DNA from: Luteibacter sp. UNCMF331Sha3.1 | GTDB lineage: Bacteria > Pseudomonadota > Gammaproteobacteria > Xanthomonadales > Rhodanobacteraceae | Reading direction: 5' to 3' | NCBI RefSeq assembly: GCF_900109915.1 | Contig: NZ_FOBU01000002.1 | Span: 1,381,170 to 1,445,169, forward strand | DNA length: 64,000 nucleotides | Shown: positions 8,888 through 17,280 of the stretch, in pieces | Layout of the letters: each line of letters starts with the position of its first letter | Numbering within the stretch: the stretch's first letter is position 1 | Translations under genes and position numbers: made by a program | Notes under the pieces: generated by a model | Database searches by the model: none | The model's input: only the letters and a program-made list of their open reading frames with translations | What the model was told of the DNA's origin: nothing

Positions 8888-11800
8888 TCGCGCTCCGTCG
8901 CCATCCCCTCGCCGTGATCGTCGGCCTGGCGCTGTACGCCAGTACCGGCCATGCCTCGGCGGTCGATGCGGTGCGCGCACCGCAGCAGTCCCGCGACGAC
9001 GGTCGCGTGGTGAACGACGGCGCTACCGTGCCGTCGGCCATGCCGCCATCCAGCGAGGTGGACCGCAAGGTCGCCGTCGACGGCGCCGCGGTGCGCAGTC
9101 AGATCGACGGGCCCGACGCCGTCGCCTGCGGCGGCGATCCCGCCGGTCAGCCGGTGCCCACGACGTCGCTGCCGTTCGTCGTCAGCGTCGACGGCGCACC
9201 CGCGAACGGCCAGATCGCGAACGACGCGGACCGTCAGCGTTGCGTGGACGTCGCGCTCGCGAACGACACGGTGCAGGTGCGCTACGACCCGATCGAAGTG
9301 AAGCCGCTGCTCAACGCGTGGACGTCGCCGAACGGTGTCGAGCGCGGCCGTCCGGTGGTCTTCCGCGGCTGGAGCAATTACGCGGCGTGGATCGATCATG
9401 CGGAAATCCGCGTGTTTCCGCGCGGCGCGAGTGTGCAGGAAACGCCGCTCGCCACGATCCCGATGACGCTGGGCCGCACCGGCGCGTGGGAGGTGCCGGC
9501 CGATACGCCCGCCGACCTGTTCTTCGTGCTGCGTGTCGTCGACCGCAAGGGCCGTTTCGACGAAACGCTGCCGAAGCAGCTCACGCTGGTCGACCGTCAG
9601 ACGCGCCACGACGATCTGGAGAGCCCGGACCGCGAAGCGCTCGTCGGATTCGGCGAGGACAGCCGCGCCATCGCCAACATCCCCGTGCATGGCGGCACCG
9701 TGACCGTGAACGGTCGCGTGCCCGATCCGCGCACCGCCGTGCACGCGCTGAACGCCGATGTGCCGGTCGGGCGGGATGGCAAGTTCGCGATGCAGCAGAT
9801 CATGCCGTCGGGCAATCACGTGGTGGACGTCGACGTCGCGGGCACGTCGTACCGCCGCACGATCACCATCCCGGGCAACGACTGGTTCTACGTCGGGGTG
9901 GCCGATATCACGGCCAGCCACGGTCACGCGTCGGCGAACGCGACGCTGGTCGATCCGTCGTTGCGCAACGACGTCAAGACGAGTCTCGTCGACGGACGCC
10001 TGGCGTTCTACACGAAGGGACAGTTCGATAACGGCGTGCGCCTCACCGCGTCGGCGGATACGCGCGAACAGCCGCTGTACGACCTTTTCAGCAACTTCGC
10101 CAGCAAGGATCCGCGATACCTCCTGCGCCGCATCGATCCCGATACCTACTATCCGGTGTACGGCGACAATTCGACCGCGATCGACGATGCGCCGACGCAG
10201 GGCAAGTTCTACGTCAAGGCCGCCAGGAACGATGGCGAGGTGATGTGGGGCAACTTCCTCACGTCGTGGACGGGCACCGAGCTGACGCAGTACTCGCGCG
10301 GCCTGTACGGCGCGAACCTCCTGTGGAAGGCGCAGGAGACGACATCGCTCGGCGAACGCCGGACCAGCATCAACGCCTTCGCGGCGGATCCGGGCACGGT
10401 GGCGTCGCGGGAGGAGTTCCGCGGTACCGGCGGGTCGCTGTATTACCTGCACCGTCAGGACGTGACGGTCGGTTCGGAGCGCGTGTTCGTGGAAATCCGC
10501 GACCGCGATTCGGGCCTCGTGCTCCAGCGCACGCTGCTCGTGCCGGGCTCGGATTACGACCTCAACTACCTGCAAGGCCGCGTGCTGCTGCAGAAGCCGC
10601 TCTCGTCCGTCGCAGATGGCGCGGGCATCGTCAACGTGGGCAGCCTCTCGGGCAATCCGGCGTATCTCGTCGTGAATTACGAGTACGTGCCGGGGGCCAC
10701 GGAGATCGACCAGCTCGCCACGGGTGCGCGCGGCGAACACTGGTTCAACGATCACGTGCGGCTCGGCGCGACCAGCTACCGGCAGTCGGGCGACGGTACG
10801 GACCAGAAGCTCGGCGGCCTCGACGGCACGCTGCGCTACAAGCCGGGTACGTTCGTGCGCGCCGAAGTGGCGCGTTCGGAAGGTGGCGGCATGGGCGGTA
10901 TCTCGTCCATCGACGGCGGCTTCGGCTTCCAGCAGCAGTCGGTGGGCGGCAACGCGAACGCGCAGCGCCTCGAGGGCGCGGTATCGCTGGCCGACCTCAG
11001 CGAGTCGATGAAGGGCAATCTCTCGGCGTACTGGCAGGATCGCGGCAACGGGTTCTCCGCCCCGGGCCAGCTCACGCTGGGCGGCGAGGCCACGCGGCAG
11101 GCCGGTGCGCGCGCCGACGTTCCCATCGGCGCGAACACCGACATCACGGCGAAGGCGGATCGTCGCAGCGCCGCGAGCCAGGATGTCGACGTCGAGGAGG
11201 CGGCGGTACGCCAGCAGCTGAATCCGCAGTGGGCGGCCAGCCTCGGCGTTCGCGCGGAAGATCGCGGCGTGGCCGACACGGCGATCATCCGGAGCGACAT
11301 CCTCGCGGAGCACGGCGAGCGCACGGACGCCATTGCGCGCATCGATTACCAGTCCGCGGTGAACGAGAAGGACCGGAAGGCGCTGCCGACCGTGCTCGAC
11401 TCGTGGAACGCCTACGGTTTCGTGCAGCAGACGGTCACGCGCAGCGGCGACCGCAGCGAGAACGACCGCAACGGTATCGGCGCGGGCTGGCAGGCGACGG
11501 ACCGTATCCACGTCAACGGCGAAGTGTCGGAAGGCGATGGTGGGCCAGGTGGCAAGCTGGGCACGGATTACCGCATCGACGACCGCAGCAACGTCTACGC
11601 GCAGTACCTGATGGAAACGGAACGGCCCGACCTCGCGTACCGCGGTCGCTTCGGCACGATGCTGGCCGGTGCGCGCACGAAGCTCAACGACCGCGTCGGC
11701 ATGTACGAGGAAACGCGGCAGACGACGGGAAGCGGGCAGGACAGCCTGATTCACGCGTTCGGCATCGACCTCGCGCCGAACGACCGCTGGACCACCGGCT

Positions 11801-12627
11801 TCAAGATGGAAGAGGGTACGGTGTCGGATCCGCTCGCGGGCGACGTCCGCCGACAGGCCAGCAGCATTTCCGTGGCCTACAAGGATGCGATGACCAAGTG
11901 GGCGTCGAGCGTCGAGTACCGGTACGAGAGCAGCGATCTTTCCGGTCGACGCACATCGTGGCTCACGCGGAACACCGTTGGCAGCCAGCTCACGCCCGCC
12001 TGGCGTCTGCTCGGCAAGGTGGACCTCGCGCGCAGCGGTTCGAGCCAGGGCGTGTTCTTCGACGGCAACTACACGGAAGCCGTCCTGGGCGGCGCGTTCC
12101 GTCCGGTGGACAACGATCGCTGGAACACGCTGATCAAGTTCACGTACATGTACGACCTTCCGTCGCCGGGGCAGCTGTCGCCGTCTTCCGGTCTTGGCGG
12201 CGCGGACAGCCTGCTCGGCGCGAACACGCAAGTGGCCGACTACAGCCAGAAGAGCAGGGTGGTGTCGGTCGATACGATCTGGGATGCCACGACGTGGCTG
12301 TCGCTGGGCGCGAAATACGGTTACCGCTGGGGCAGCCTGAAGCCCACGCGTACCGCCGGCGACTGGTTCGACAGCACGGCGCAGCTCTACGTGGTGCGCG
12401 CCGAGTGGAAGTTCGTGCGCCACTGGAGCGGACTGGTCGAACTGCGCCGTCTCGACGCGCGCGAAGCGAAGGACAGCAAGCAGGGCGTGCTGGTCGGCGT
12501 GTACCGCTACATCGCGAAGCACATGAAGGTCGGCGTCGGTTACAACTTCAGCAACTTCTCCGACGACCTCACCAACCTGTCGTATCACAACCGCGGCGTG
12601 TTCGTGAACGTGCTCTCCACCTTCTGA
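8884..12627 (+). CDS. Outer-membrane beta-barrel partner of the DUF11 protein
   Basis: 1,247 residues from an ATG that overlaps the previous stop (ATGA). A signal peptide (MIALRRHP, hydrophobic core, cleavage near GHASA) is followed by a periplasmic-type region of roughly 330 residues with Ig/carboxypeptidase-regulatory-like strands. The rest is a long stretch of alternating polar and aromatic beta strands (for example YPVYGDNST and SLYYLHRQDVTVGSERVF) ending in NVLSTF; a terminal phenylalanine is the usual signal for outer-membrane barrel insertion. I recognise it as the type of large barrel protein often encoded directly after DUF11-repeat proteins in gammaproteobacteria, but I know no proven function. 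It may anchor, export or display the repeat protein. A palindromic terminator follows. Confidence 0.75.
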   Translation: MIALRRHPLAVIVGLALYASTGHASAVDAVRAPQQSRDDGRVVNDGATVPSAMPPSSEVDRKVAVDGAAVRSQIDGPDAVACGGDPAGQPVPTTSLPFVVSVDGAPANGQIANDADRQRCVDVALANDTVQVRYDPIEVKPLLNAWTSPNGVERGRPVVFRGWSNYAAWIDHAEIRVFPRGASVQETPLATIPMTLGRTGAWEVPADTPADLFFVLRVVDRKGRFDETLPKQLTLVDRQTRHDDLESPDREALVGFGEDSRAIANIPVHGGTVTVNGRVPDPRTAVHALNADVPVGRDGKFAMQQIMPSGNHVVDVDVAGTSYRRTITIPGNDWFYVGVADITASHGHASANATLVDPSLRNDVKTSLVDGRLAFYTKGQFDNGVRLTASADTREQPLYDLFSNFASKDPRYLLRRIDPDTYYPVYGDNSTAIDDAPTQGKFYVKAARNDGEVMWGNFLTSWTGTELTQYSRGLYGANLLWKAQETTSLGERRTSINAFAADPGTVASREEFRGTGGSLYYLHRQDVTVGSERVFVEIRDRDSGLVLQRTLLVPGSDYDLNYLQGRVLLQKPLSSVADGAGIVNVGSLSGNPAYLVVNYEYVPGATEIDQLATGARGEHWFNDHVRLGATSYRQSGDGTDQKLGGLDGTLRYKPGTFVRAEVARSEGGGMGGISSIDGGFGFQQQSVGGNANAQRLEGAVSLADLSESMKGNLSAYWQDRGNGFSAPGQLTLGGEATRQAGARADVPIGANTDITAKADRRSAASQDVDVEEAAVRQQLNPQWAASLGVRAEDRGVADTAIIRSDILAEHGERTDAIARIDYQSAVNEKDRKALPTVLDSWNAYGFVQQTVTRSGDRSENDRNGIGAGWQATDRIHVNGEVSEGDGGPGGKLGTDYRIDDRSNVYAQYLMETERPDLAYRGRFGTMLAGARTKLNDRVGMYEETRQTTGSGQDSLIHAFGIDLAPNDRWTTGFKMEEGTVSDPLAGDVRRQASSISVAYKDAMTKWASSVEYRYESSDLSGRRTSWLTRNTVGSQLTPAWRLLGKVDLARSGSSQGVFFDGNYTEAVLGGAFRPVDNDRWNTLIKFTYMYDLPSPGQLSPSSGLGGADSLLGANTQVADYSQKSRVVSVDTIWDATTWLSLGAKYGYRWGSLKPTRTAGDWFDSTAQLYVVRAEWKFVRHWSGLVELRRLDAREAKDSKQGVLVGVYRYIAKHMKVGVGYNFSNFSDDLTNLSYHNRGVFVNVLSTF

Positions 12628-12638
12628 TCGCGTTGCAC

Positions 12639-12666
12639 GGTGAGAGCCAGCAGGCTGGCTCTCACC
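12639..12666. terminator. Palindromic hairpin between convergent genes (REP-like)
   Basis: A perfect 12-base-pair inverted repeat, GGTGAGAGCCAG / CTGGCTCTCACC, with a 4-nt loop. It sits between the stop of the barrel gene (12627) and the convergent stop at 12674. There is no T-tract, so it may be a bidirectional attenuator or a REP-like element. Its GAGCCAGC core recurs at 15973-16004. Confidence 0.65.
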
Positions 12667-12673
12667 GGGTCTG

Positions 12674-13024
12674 TCAGAACCCCGGACGGGCCGACAACCG
12701 CAACCCATGCGCCCGGCACACGTCGACCCCGTCGAACGTCGACGACCGACCATCGTGGAACGTCACCCGAAAGCTACGCAGGCAGGCTCCCGCCGGCAGA
12801 TGCACGGTCGCGGACGTGAGCCCGCCAGGCAGCGGCTCGCCCAGTGAGACATCGCGCCATGCCCCCGAGCCCGCATCGGCCACCTCGAGGGCGGTGACGC
12901 TGTCGAAGGCGGCGTTGACCACGGTGAACAGCGCCGACGACGCGAGCGGCTGGCGGTCGGCGGCGAAAGCGACGACGGGCAGGGCGGCGAGCAGGGTGGC
13001 CAGGACGATCCGTGCGACGTGCAT
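12674..13024 (-). CDS. Small secreted protein of unknown function
   Basis: 116 residues from the ATG at 13024, which is preceded at good spacing by GAGGAG; longer open-frame starts lack such a site. The N-terminus MHVARIVLATLLAALPVVAFA is a clear signal peptide. The mature protein of about 95 residues is predicted beta-rich (ALFTVVNAAFDSVTALEVAD, then SFRVTFHDGR) with two cysteines (ACLRSF and DVCRAH) that could form a disulfide in the periplasm. I do not recognise the family. It lies between the surface-protein operon and a divergent LytS/LytR pair, so that pair could control it, but nothing in the sequence proves it. Confidence 0.7.
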   Translation of the reverse strand: MHVARIVLATLLAALPVVAFAADRQPLASSALFTVVNAAFDSVTALEVADAGSGAWRDVSLGEPLPGGLTSATVHLPAGACLRSFRVTFHDGRSSTFDGVDVCRAHGLRLSARPGF

Positions 13025-13199
13025 GGCGGGGCTCCTCGTGGGTGACGGGGCCATGGAACGCTCGCCCGGGTCGTAGCCGAAAGTCATCCGGGACGAATCG
13101 TCGCGAGGACGTGACCAGTCGTAGCCAGCGGAGGTTTCGCTTGACGGGGCGCGGACGACGGCCAAGCATGCATGCCATGAAGCGGCCCGGAAGCATGCG

Positions 13200-14309
13200 A
13201 TGAAGGTTCGGCTCGGCACGGCGGACATCGGTCTTGGGCGCTACCTCGCCCTCTGGACGGCCGTGGCGGTGCTGTTCGCATTCCAGCGGAACCTGCAGGC
13301 GAACCTTGGTGGCCCCGAGTTCGACACCATCGACTACCTCCGCTGGTCGATGATCCAGTGGTACACCTGGGCCGCGCTGGGTCCCCTCGTCTTCCGTCTC
13401 GCGGAACGCTATCCGATCCGTGGCGCGGTGCGGTTGCGCGGCCTCGGCATGCAACTGCCCGCGAGCATCGGCGTCACGATCCTGTCGCTGGTCATCGGCG
13501 CGTTCGTCTCCACGGCGTTCGAGCCGAGCTCGTTCGGCGAGCAGTTCCGGCAATTCATGGGGCAGCACTTCGCCACCGGGCTCCTTACGTACTGGGCGTT
13601 GTTCGCGATCCAGCAGGCCCTGGCATTCCACGCGGAAAAGACCCGCCGCGAGGTGGAAGCCAGCCAGCTGGCGGCCGAGCTCGCACAGTCGCGGCTGCGC
13701 GCGCTGAAATCGCAGTTGCAGCCGCACTTCCTCTTCAACACGTTGCACGCGATCTCGACCCTCCTGCGGGAAGACGCCGTCACGGCCGAAGACATGCTGT
13801 TGCGCCTGAGCGAGCTGCTGCGTGCCTTTCTCGAAGACTACGACGGACAGGAGATCTCGCTGCGCAAGGAACTCGTGCTGCTGGACCTTTACCTCGGCAT
13901 CCAGCGCGTGCGGTTCAAGGACCGGCTGACGACACGGATCTACCTCGATCCGCGCACCATGGACTGCGCGGTGCCAAGCCTGATCCTGCAGCCCATCGTC
14001 GAGAACGCGATCCGCCACGGTATCGGCGAGCGGGTCGGCGCGGACCACATCGATATCGAGAGCCGCCGCGACGGCGACGATATCGTCATCGAGGTGCGCA
14101 ACCGCAACAGCCGGCTGGAGGCGAACGCCTCGCCGGGCGGCCATGGCATCGGTCTGTCGAACACGGCGCTGCGCCTTCGCGAGCTGTACGGCGATGCCGC
14201 CTGGGTACGCCTCGACATGATCTGGCCCGAGGGCGTGGTGTGCCGGCTGCGGCTTCCGTATCGCGAGGCGGAAGACCTCGAAGACGCTCCCGAGATCGTC
14301 GGCGCATGA
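13200..14309 (+). CDS. LytS/YpdA-type sensor histidine kinase
   Basis: 369 residues. Four hydrophobic segments fill about residues 12-140 (membrane sensor), followed by a short helix and the His_kinase (PF06580) signature SQLQPHFLFNTLHA, with phospho-acceptor His176. An HATPase_c domain follows, with an N-box-like IVENAIRHGI and a glycine-rich GGHGIGLSN. This is the AlgZ/LytS class, which pairs with LytTR response regulators, and the next gene is exactly that (ATGA overlap). The signal sensed is unknown because the membrane part has no named sensor domain. A GGAAG lies upstream of the ATG at 13200. Confidence 0.9.
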   Translation: MKVRLGTADIGLGRYLALWTAVAVLFAFQRNLQANLGGPEFDTIDYLRWSMIQWYTWAALGPLVFRLAERYPIRGAVRLRGLGMQLPASIGVTILSLVIGAFVSTAFEPSSFGEQFRQFMGQHFATGLLTYWALFAIQQALAFHAEKTRREVEASQLAAELAQSRLRALKSQLQPHFLFNTLHAISTLLREDAVTAEDMLLRLSELLRAFLEDYDGQEISLRKELVLLDLYLGIQRVRFKDRLTTRIYLDPRTMDCAVPSLILQPIVENAIRHGIGERVGADHIDIESRRDGDDIVIEVRNRNSRLEANASPGGHGIGLSNTALRLRELYGDAAWVRLDMIWPEGVVCRLRLPYREAEDLEDAPEIVGA

Positions 14310-15091
14310 AGATCGCCACCCTGGTCGTGGACGACGAGCCGATCGCGCGGCACGCCGTCATCCGTCTGTTGCACGACGATCCCGATATCGAGCTGCTCGG
14401 GGAATGCGGCGATGGCCTTTCCGCGTCGCAGGCGATACGCGAGCGGTCGCCGGACCTCGTGTTTCTCGACATCCAGATGCCGGGCATCACCGGCATCGAC
14501 GTCGTGGGTACCATCGGCGCGTCGCGCATGCCGGCTACGGTGTTCGTCACCGCGTACGAGCAGTACGCGGTGAGGGCCTTCGAAGCCAATGCGGTCGATT
14601 ACCTCGTGAAACCTTTCAGCCGCGAACGATTCGCCGAGACGCTGCGGCGCGCGAAGGCGCGGCTCGGCACGCGCGTGTCCACGGGCGAAGGCGGCGCGGC
14701 CATCCAGCAGGTGCTCGACGCGCTGCGCCGGCGCGACGGTTACCTGGAACGCGTGCCGGTACGGATCGACGAGCAGGTGCAGTTCGTGGACGTGGGCGAC
14801 ATCGTGTGGATCAAGGCGAACCGCAACGTCGTCGAGCTGCATCTCGCCGATCGCGTGCACGAGCTCCGCGAGACGATGACGTCGCTCGCGGAACGGCTCG
14901 ATCCGAAACAGTTCGCCCGCGTGCATCGTTCCGCCATCATCAACGTGCGACGCGTGCGGTCGATCCATCCGTGGTTCAACGGCCACCATGTCGTGACGAT
15001 GGACACCGGGCAGAAACTCCGGATGAGTCGCTACCAGCAGGACGCCTTCATGAAGCTCGTCTCGACGAAACCCCTCAGGGACGCCGACTAG
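14306..15091 (+). CDS. LytTR-family response regulator
   Basis: 261 residues, starting inside the stop of the kinase gene (ATGA). The N-terminal receiver domain has the acidic pair VVDDEP, the phospho-acceptor Asp55 in FLDIQMPG, a conserved Thr in VFVTAYEQYAVRAF and Lys in YLVKPFS. After a linker, a LytTR DNA-binding domain (about 155-255) shows the typical VDVGDIVWIKANRNVVELH and FARVHRSAIINVRRV patterns. It is an AlgR/LytR-type transcriptional regulator paired with the membrane kinase. Its target genes are not visible; the neighbouring small secreted protein and the surface-protein operon are candidates only. Its stop overlaps the convergent methyltransferase stop by a few bases. Confidence 0.9.
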   Translation: MKIATLVVDDEPIARHAVIRLLHDDPDIELLGECGDGLSASQAIRERSPDLVFLDIQMPGITGIDVVGTIGASRMPATVFVTAYEQYAVRAFEANAVDYLVKPFSRERFAETLRRAKARLGTRVSTGEGGAAIQQVLDALRRRDGYLERVPVRIDEQVQFVDVGDIVWIKANRNVVELHLADRVHELRETMTSLAERLDPKQFARVHRSAIINVRRVRSIHPWFNGHHVVTMDTGQKLRMSRYQQDAFMKLVSTKPLRDAD

Positions 15092-15918
15092 CGGCGGACG
15101 CCGAGCACGCCGTCCAGTGCGAGCTCCGCGCGGAAGCCTGCTTTTTCCAGGCGACGCGCGACTTCGCGCGGTACGTCGCGGCCACTCGTCAGCTTGTTCG
15201 GGCTGCCGGTGTAATGGAACAGGCGTCCGCCACGACGAAGCACGCGTGCGAGCTGGTCGTAGAACGCCTGGGAATACAGTTCGCCCGCGATGCCGAAGCG
15301 CGGTGGGTCGTGTAGCAGGGCATCGACGGAGGCATCGGCGACGCGTGCGATCGCCATGGACACGTCGTCGTGATCGAAAGCGAAACGGTCCGGGGTGACG
15401 GCCGGATCCGGCGACCAGGGGTTGAGCGTGCGAAGCCACATCACATCGGCGTTCTTCTCGAACGACTGGATATGGCCGACACCGGCGTCGAGGCAGCACG
15501 CGGCGAAGTAGCCGAGGCCGCCGCAGGTGTCGAGGACGCGCTTGCCGCGCGGCTCGACCAGCGCCACCTTGCGACGCGCGTCGTCGACGGGCGATTCCTT
15601 CGACGTCGGCAGCATCTTGATGCCGTCGATCTCGAAGGTGGGCGCACCCCACGGTGTCGGTACCAGCTTGATGAGCGAGCCCGAGAATCGCGAGACGGGC
15701 GCGAATTCATCGCCATCCCAGTAGTAGATCGTGCGGTCCTTGAGCTTGCCCGGGTACGGGTAATCGTGACCGCGCCACTGCCATGATTCCGGCGCCAGCA
15801 TCGCCTCGCCGGTGGAACGGCCCAGGTCGAGCGAGCCCGTCCAACGTCCCGCGTCGCGAGCGGCCACGAGCGCGTCGGCGACGTCGCGCGTGAGCAGGGG
15901 GCCAGTGTAGTGCGTCAC
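15088..15918 (-). CDS. Class I SAM-dependent methyltransferase (rRNA methylase-like)
   Basis: 276 residues from a GTG at 15918, chosen because GAGGT lies about 8 nt upstream; an ATG at 15951 has no ribosome binding site. After an N-terminal PUA-like/beta region (SLIKLVPTPWG, FEIDGIKMLPT) comes a Rossmann-fold methyltransferase with the SAM-binding loop VLDTCGGLGYFA, an acidic FEKNAD after strand 2 and a catalytic-type DALLHDPPRFG motif (DPPR). DPPR-type motifs are used by enzymes that methylate amino groups or bases in RNA or protein. The substrate cannot be fixed from sequence; I would expect RNA or a small molecule. A palindromic hairpin lies upstream. Confidence 0.75.
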   Translation of the reverse strand: MTHYTGPLLTRDVADALVAARDAGRWTGSLDLGRSTGEAMLAPESWQWRGHDYPYPGKLKDRTIYYWDGDEFAPVSRFSGSLIKLVPTPWGAPTFEIDGIKMLPTSKESPVDDARRKVALVEPRGKRVLDTCGGLGYFAACCLDAGVGHIQSFEKNADVMWLRTLNPWSPDPAVTPDRFAFDHDDVSMAIARVADASVDALLHDPPRFGIAGELYSQAFYDQLARVLRRGGRLFHYTGSPNKLTSGRDVPREVARRLEKAGFRAELALDGVLGVRR

Positions 15919-15972
15919 GGTGGACCTCGATACCGCGGGAAGGAGCGGCACAAAGGACCGTATGGTATCTCG

Positions 15973-16004
15973 GGCGGGAGCCAGCCTGCTGGCTGGCTCC
16001 CGCC
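15973..16004. terminator. Palindromic hairpin downstream of the Tat-exported hydrolase
   Basis: A perfect 13-base-pair inverted repeat, GGCGGGAGCCAGC / GCTGGCTCCCGCC, with a 6-nt loop. It starts 8 nt after the stop of the minus-strand hydrolase, where a terminator is expected. It shares the GAGCCAGC...GCTGGCTC core with the hairpin at 12639-12666, which suggests a repeated REP-like element reused as a terminator. Confidence 0.65.
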
Positions 16005-16012
16005 AGGGGCGA

Positions 16013-17068
16013 TCAGAACGTGTCGACGTCGATCACGGCCTTGGCGAACGCCTCCGGCGCTTCCTGCGGCAGGTTGTGGCCGATGCCGCCCGTGATGGTG
16101 CGGTGCTCGTACCTGCCCGAGAAGCGCTTGGCGTACTGCGACGGATCCGGATGCGGCGCGCCATTCTCGTCGCCCTCCAGCGTGATCGTGGGCACCGTGA
16201 TCGTCGGGCCCGCGGCCAGCTTCGCCTCGAGCGCGTCGTATTTCGGCTCGCCCTTGGCAAGGTCCAGGCGCCAGCGATAGTTGTGGATGGTGATGGCGAC
16301 GTGGTCCGGATTCTCGAACGCCTTTGCGGAACGATCGAACGTGGCGTCGTCGAACTGCCACTTCGGCGAAGCGAGCTGCCAGATCAGCTTCGCGAAATCG
16401 TGCGTGTTCTGGCGGTAACCCGCCTCGCCACGCGCGGTGGCGAAGTAGAACTGGTACCACCATTGGAGCTCGGCCTTCGGCGGCAGCGGCTTGACGTTGC
16501 CTGCCTGGCTACCGATGAGGTAGCCGCTGACGGAAACGAGGCCCTTGACCCGCTCGGGCCACAACGCCGCGAGGATGTCCGCCGTGCGTGCGCCCCAGTC
16601 GTAACCGGCGACGATGGCCTTGTCGATCTTCAGCGCGTCCATCATCGCCAGCGTGTCGGTGGCCAGCGCGGCCTGCTGGGCATTGCGTGGCGTATCCGCG
16701 GACAGGAAACGCGTGGCGCCGTAGCCGCGCAGGAACGGCACGATGACGCGGTAACCCTTCGCGGCCAGTATCGGGGCGACGTCGACGTAGCTGTAGATGT
16801 CGTACGGCCAGCCGTGCAGCAGGATCACCACCGGACCCTTCGCCGGACCGTCCTCGGCGTAGGCGATCTCCAGCACATCGGTCTTCACGGTCTTCATCCG
16901 CGTGAAGGACGTGCGGCCGGCGGGCGCCGCGGACGGCTTCGCCGCCTGGCCGGCGGCCTCGACCGGCGACGCGGTCGCGGCCATCCCGATGCCGAAGGAT
17001 GCCAGCGCGAGCGCCATGGCACTGGTGCCGACGAACTGTCGCCGTTGGATGTCGAATGTGTCCGTCAC
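16013..17068 (-). CDS. Tat-exported alpha/beta hydrolase, epoxide hydrolase/dehalogenase-like
   Basis: About 351 residues from a GTG at 17068, preferred because GGGAGA lies upstream; an in-frame ATG at 17092 would add eight residues. The N-terminus carries a twin-arginine motif, RRQFVGTSAMALALA, so export of the folded protein by Tat is expected. The alpha/beta fold shows the oxyanion-hole HGWPYD, a nucleophile elbow G-Y-D-W-G with Asp rather than Ser, and a C-terminal catalytic His in GGIGHNLPQEAP. An Asp nucleophile places it with epoxide hydrolases and haloalkane dehalogenases rather than esterases. The substrate is unknown. It reads divergently from the SonM-like gene. Confidence 0.85.
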   Translation of the reverse strand: MTDTFDIQRRQFVGTSAMALALASFGIGMAATASPVEAAGQAAKPSAAPAGRTSFTRMKTVKTDVLEIAYAEDGPAKGPVVILLHGWPYDIYSYVDVAPILAAKGYRVIVPFLRGYGATRFLSADTPRNAQQAALATDTLAMMDALKIDKAIVAGYDWGARTADILAALWPERVKGLVSVSGYLIGSQAGNVKPLPPKAELQWWYQFYFATARGEAGYRQNTHDFAKLIWQLASPKWQFDDATFDRSAKAFENPDHVAITIHNYRWRLDLAKGEPKYDALEAKLAAGPTITVPTITLEGDENGAPHPDPSQYAKRFSGRYEHRTITGGIGHNLPQEAPEAFAKAVIDVDTF

Positions 17069-17280
17069 GATGGTGTCTCCCGTTGGATTCATGCGCCAGC
17101 GGCGCCTCGGGTCCCACTGTAGGCGGGGCGCGTATCCGCTAATTGCACGGAATGCCGCGCGATTGAAACGCTCTGTATCACCCGAAGGCCCCGATACGTT
17201 CCGTTACATTTTCGTCCGGAAGGACGCTCCGGTGCCGATCGATCACGCGTGCGGCGGTGCGATGTCCTAGTATCGGGCCG

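Noticed and set aside
3230-8980. A 1,916-codon open frame antisense to the surface-protein gene
   Set aside because: It is Arg/His/Gly-rich with no domain, and arises from the high-GC repeat coding strand. The sense strand has signal peptide and clear domains.
8746-12753. A 1,335-codon open frame antisense to the barrel gene
   Set aside because: Same reason: composition of a shadow frame, no recognisable domain, and it runs through a real gene.
13141-13170. TTGACG at 13141 as promoter of the LytS-type kinase
   Set aside because: The sequence 17 bases downstream (AGCATG) is a poor -10 element; left unannotated.
17093-17280. Possible borosin precursor gene beside the SonM-like enzyme
   Set aside because: I found no short frame of 60-90 codons with a plausible precursor pattern in either strand; the region is probably only the divergent promoter.
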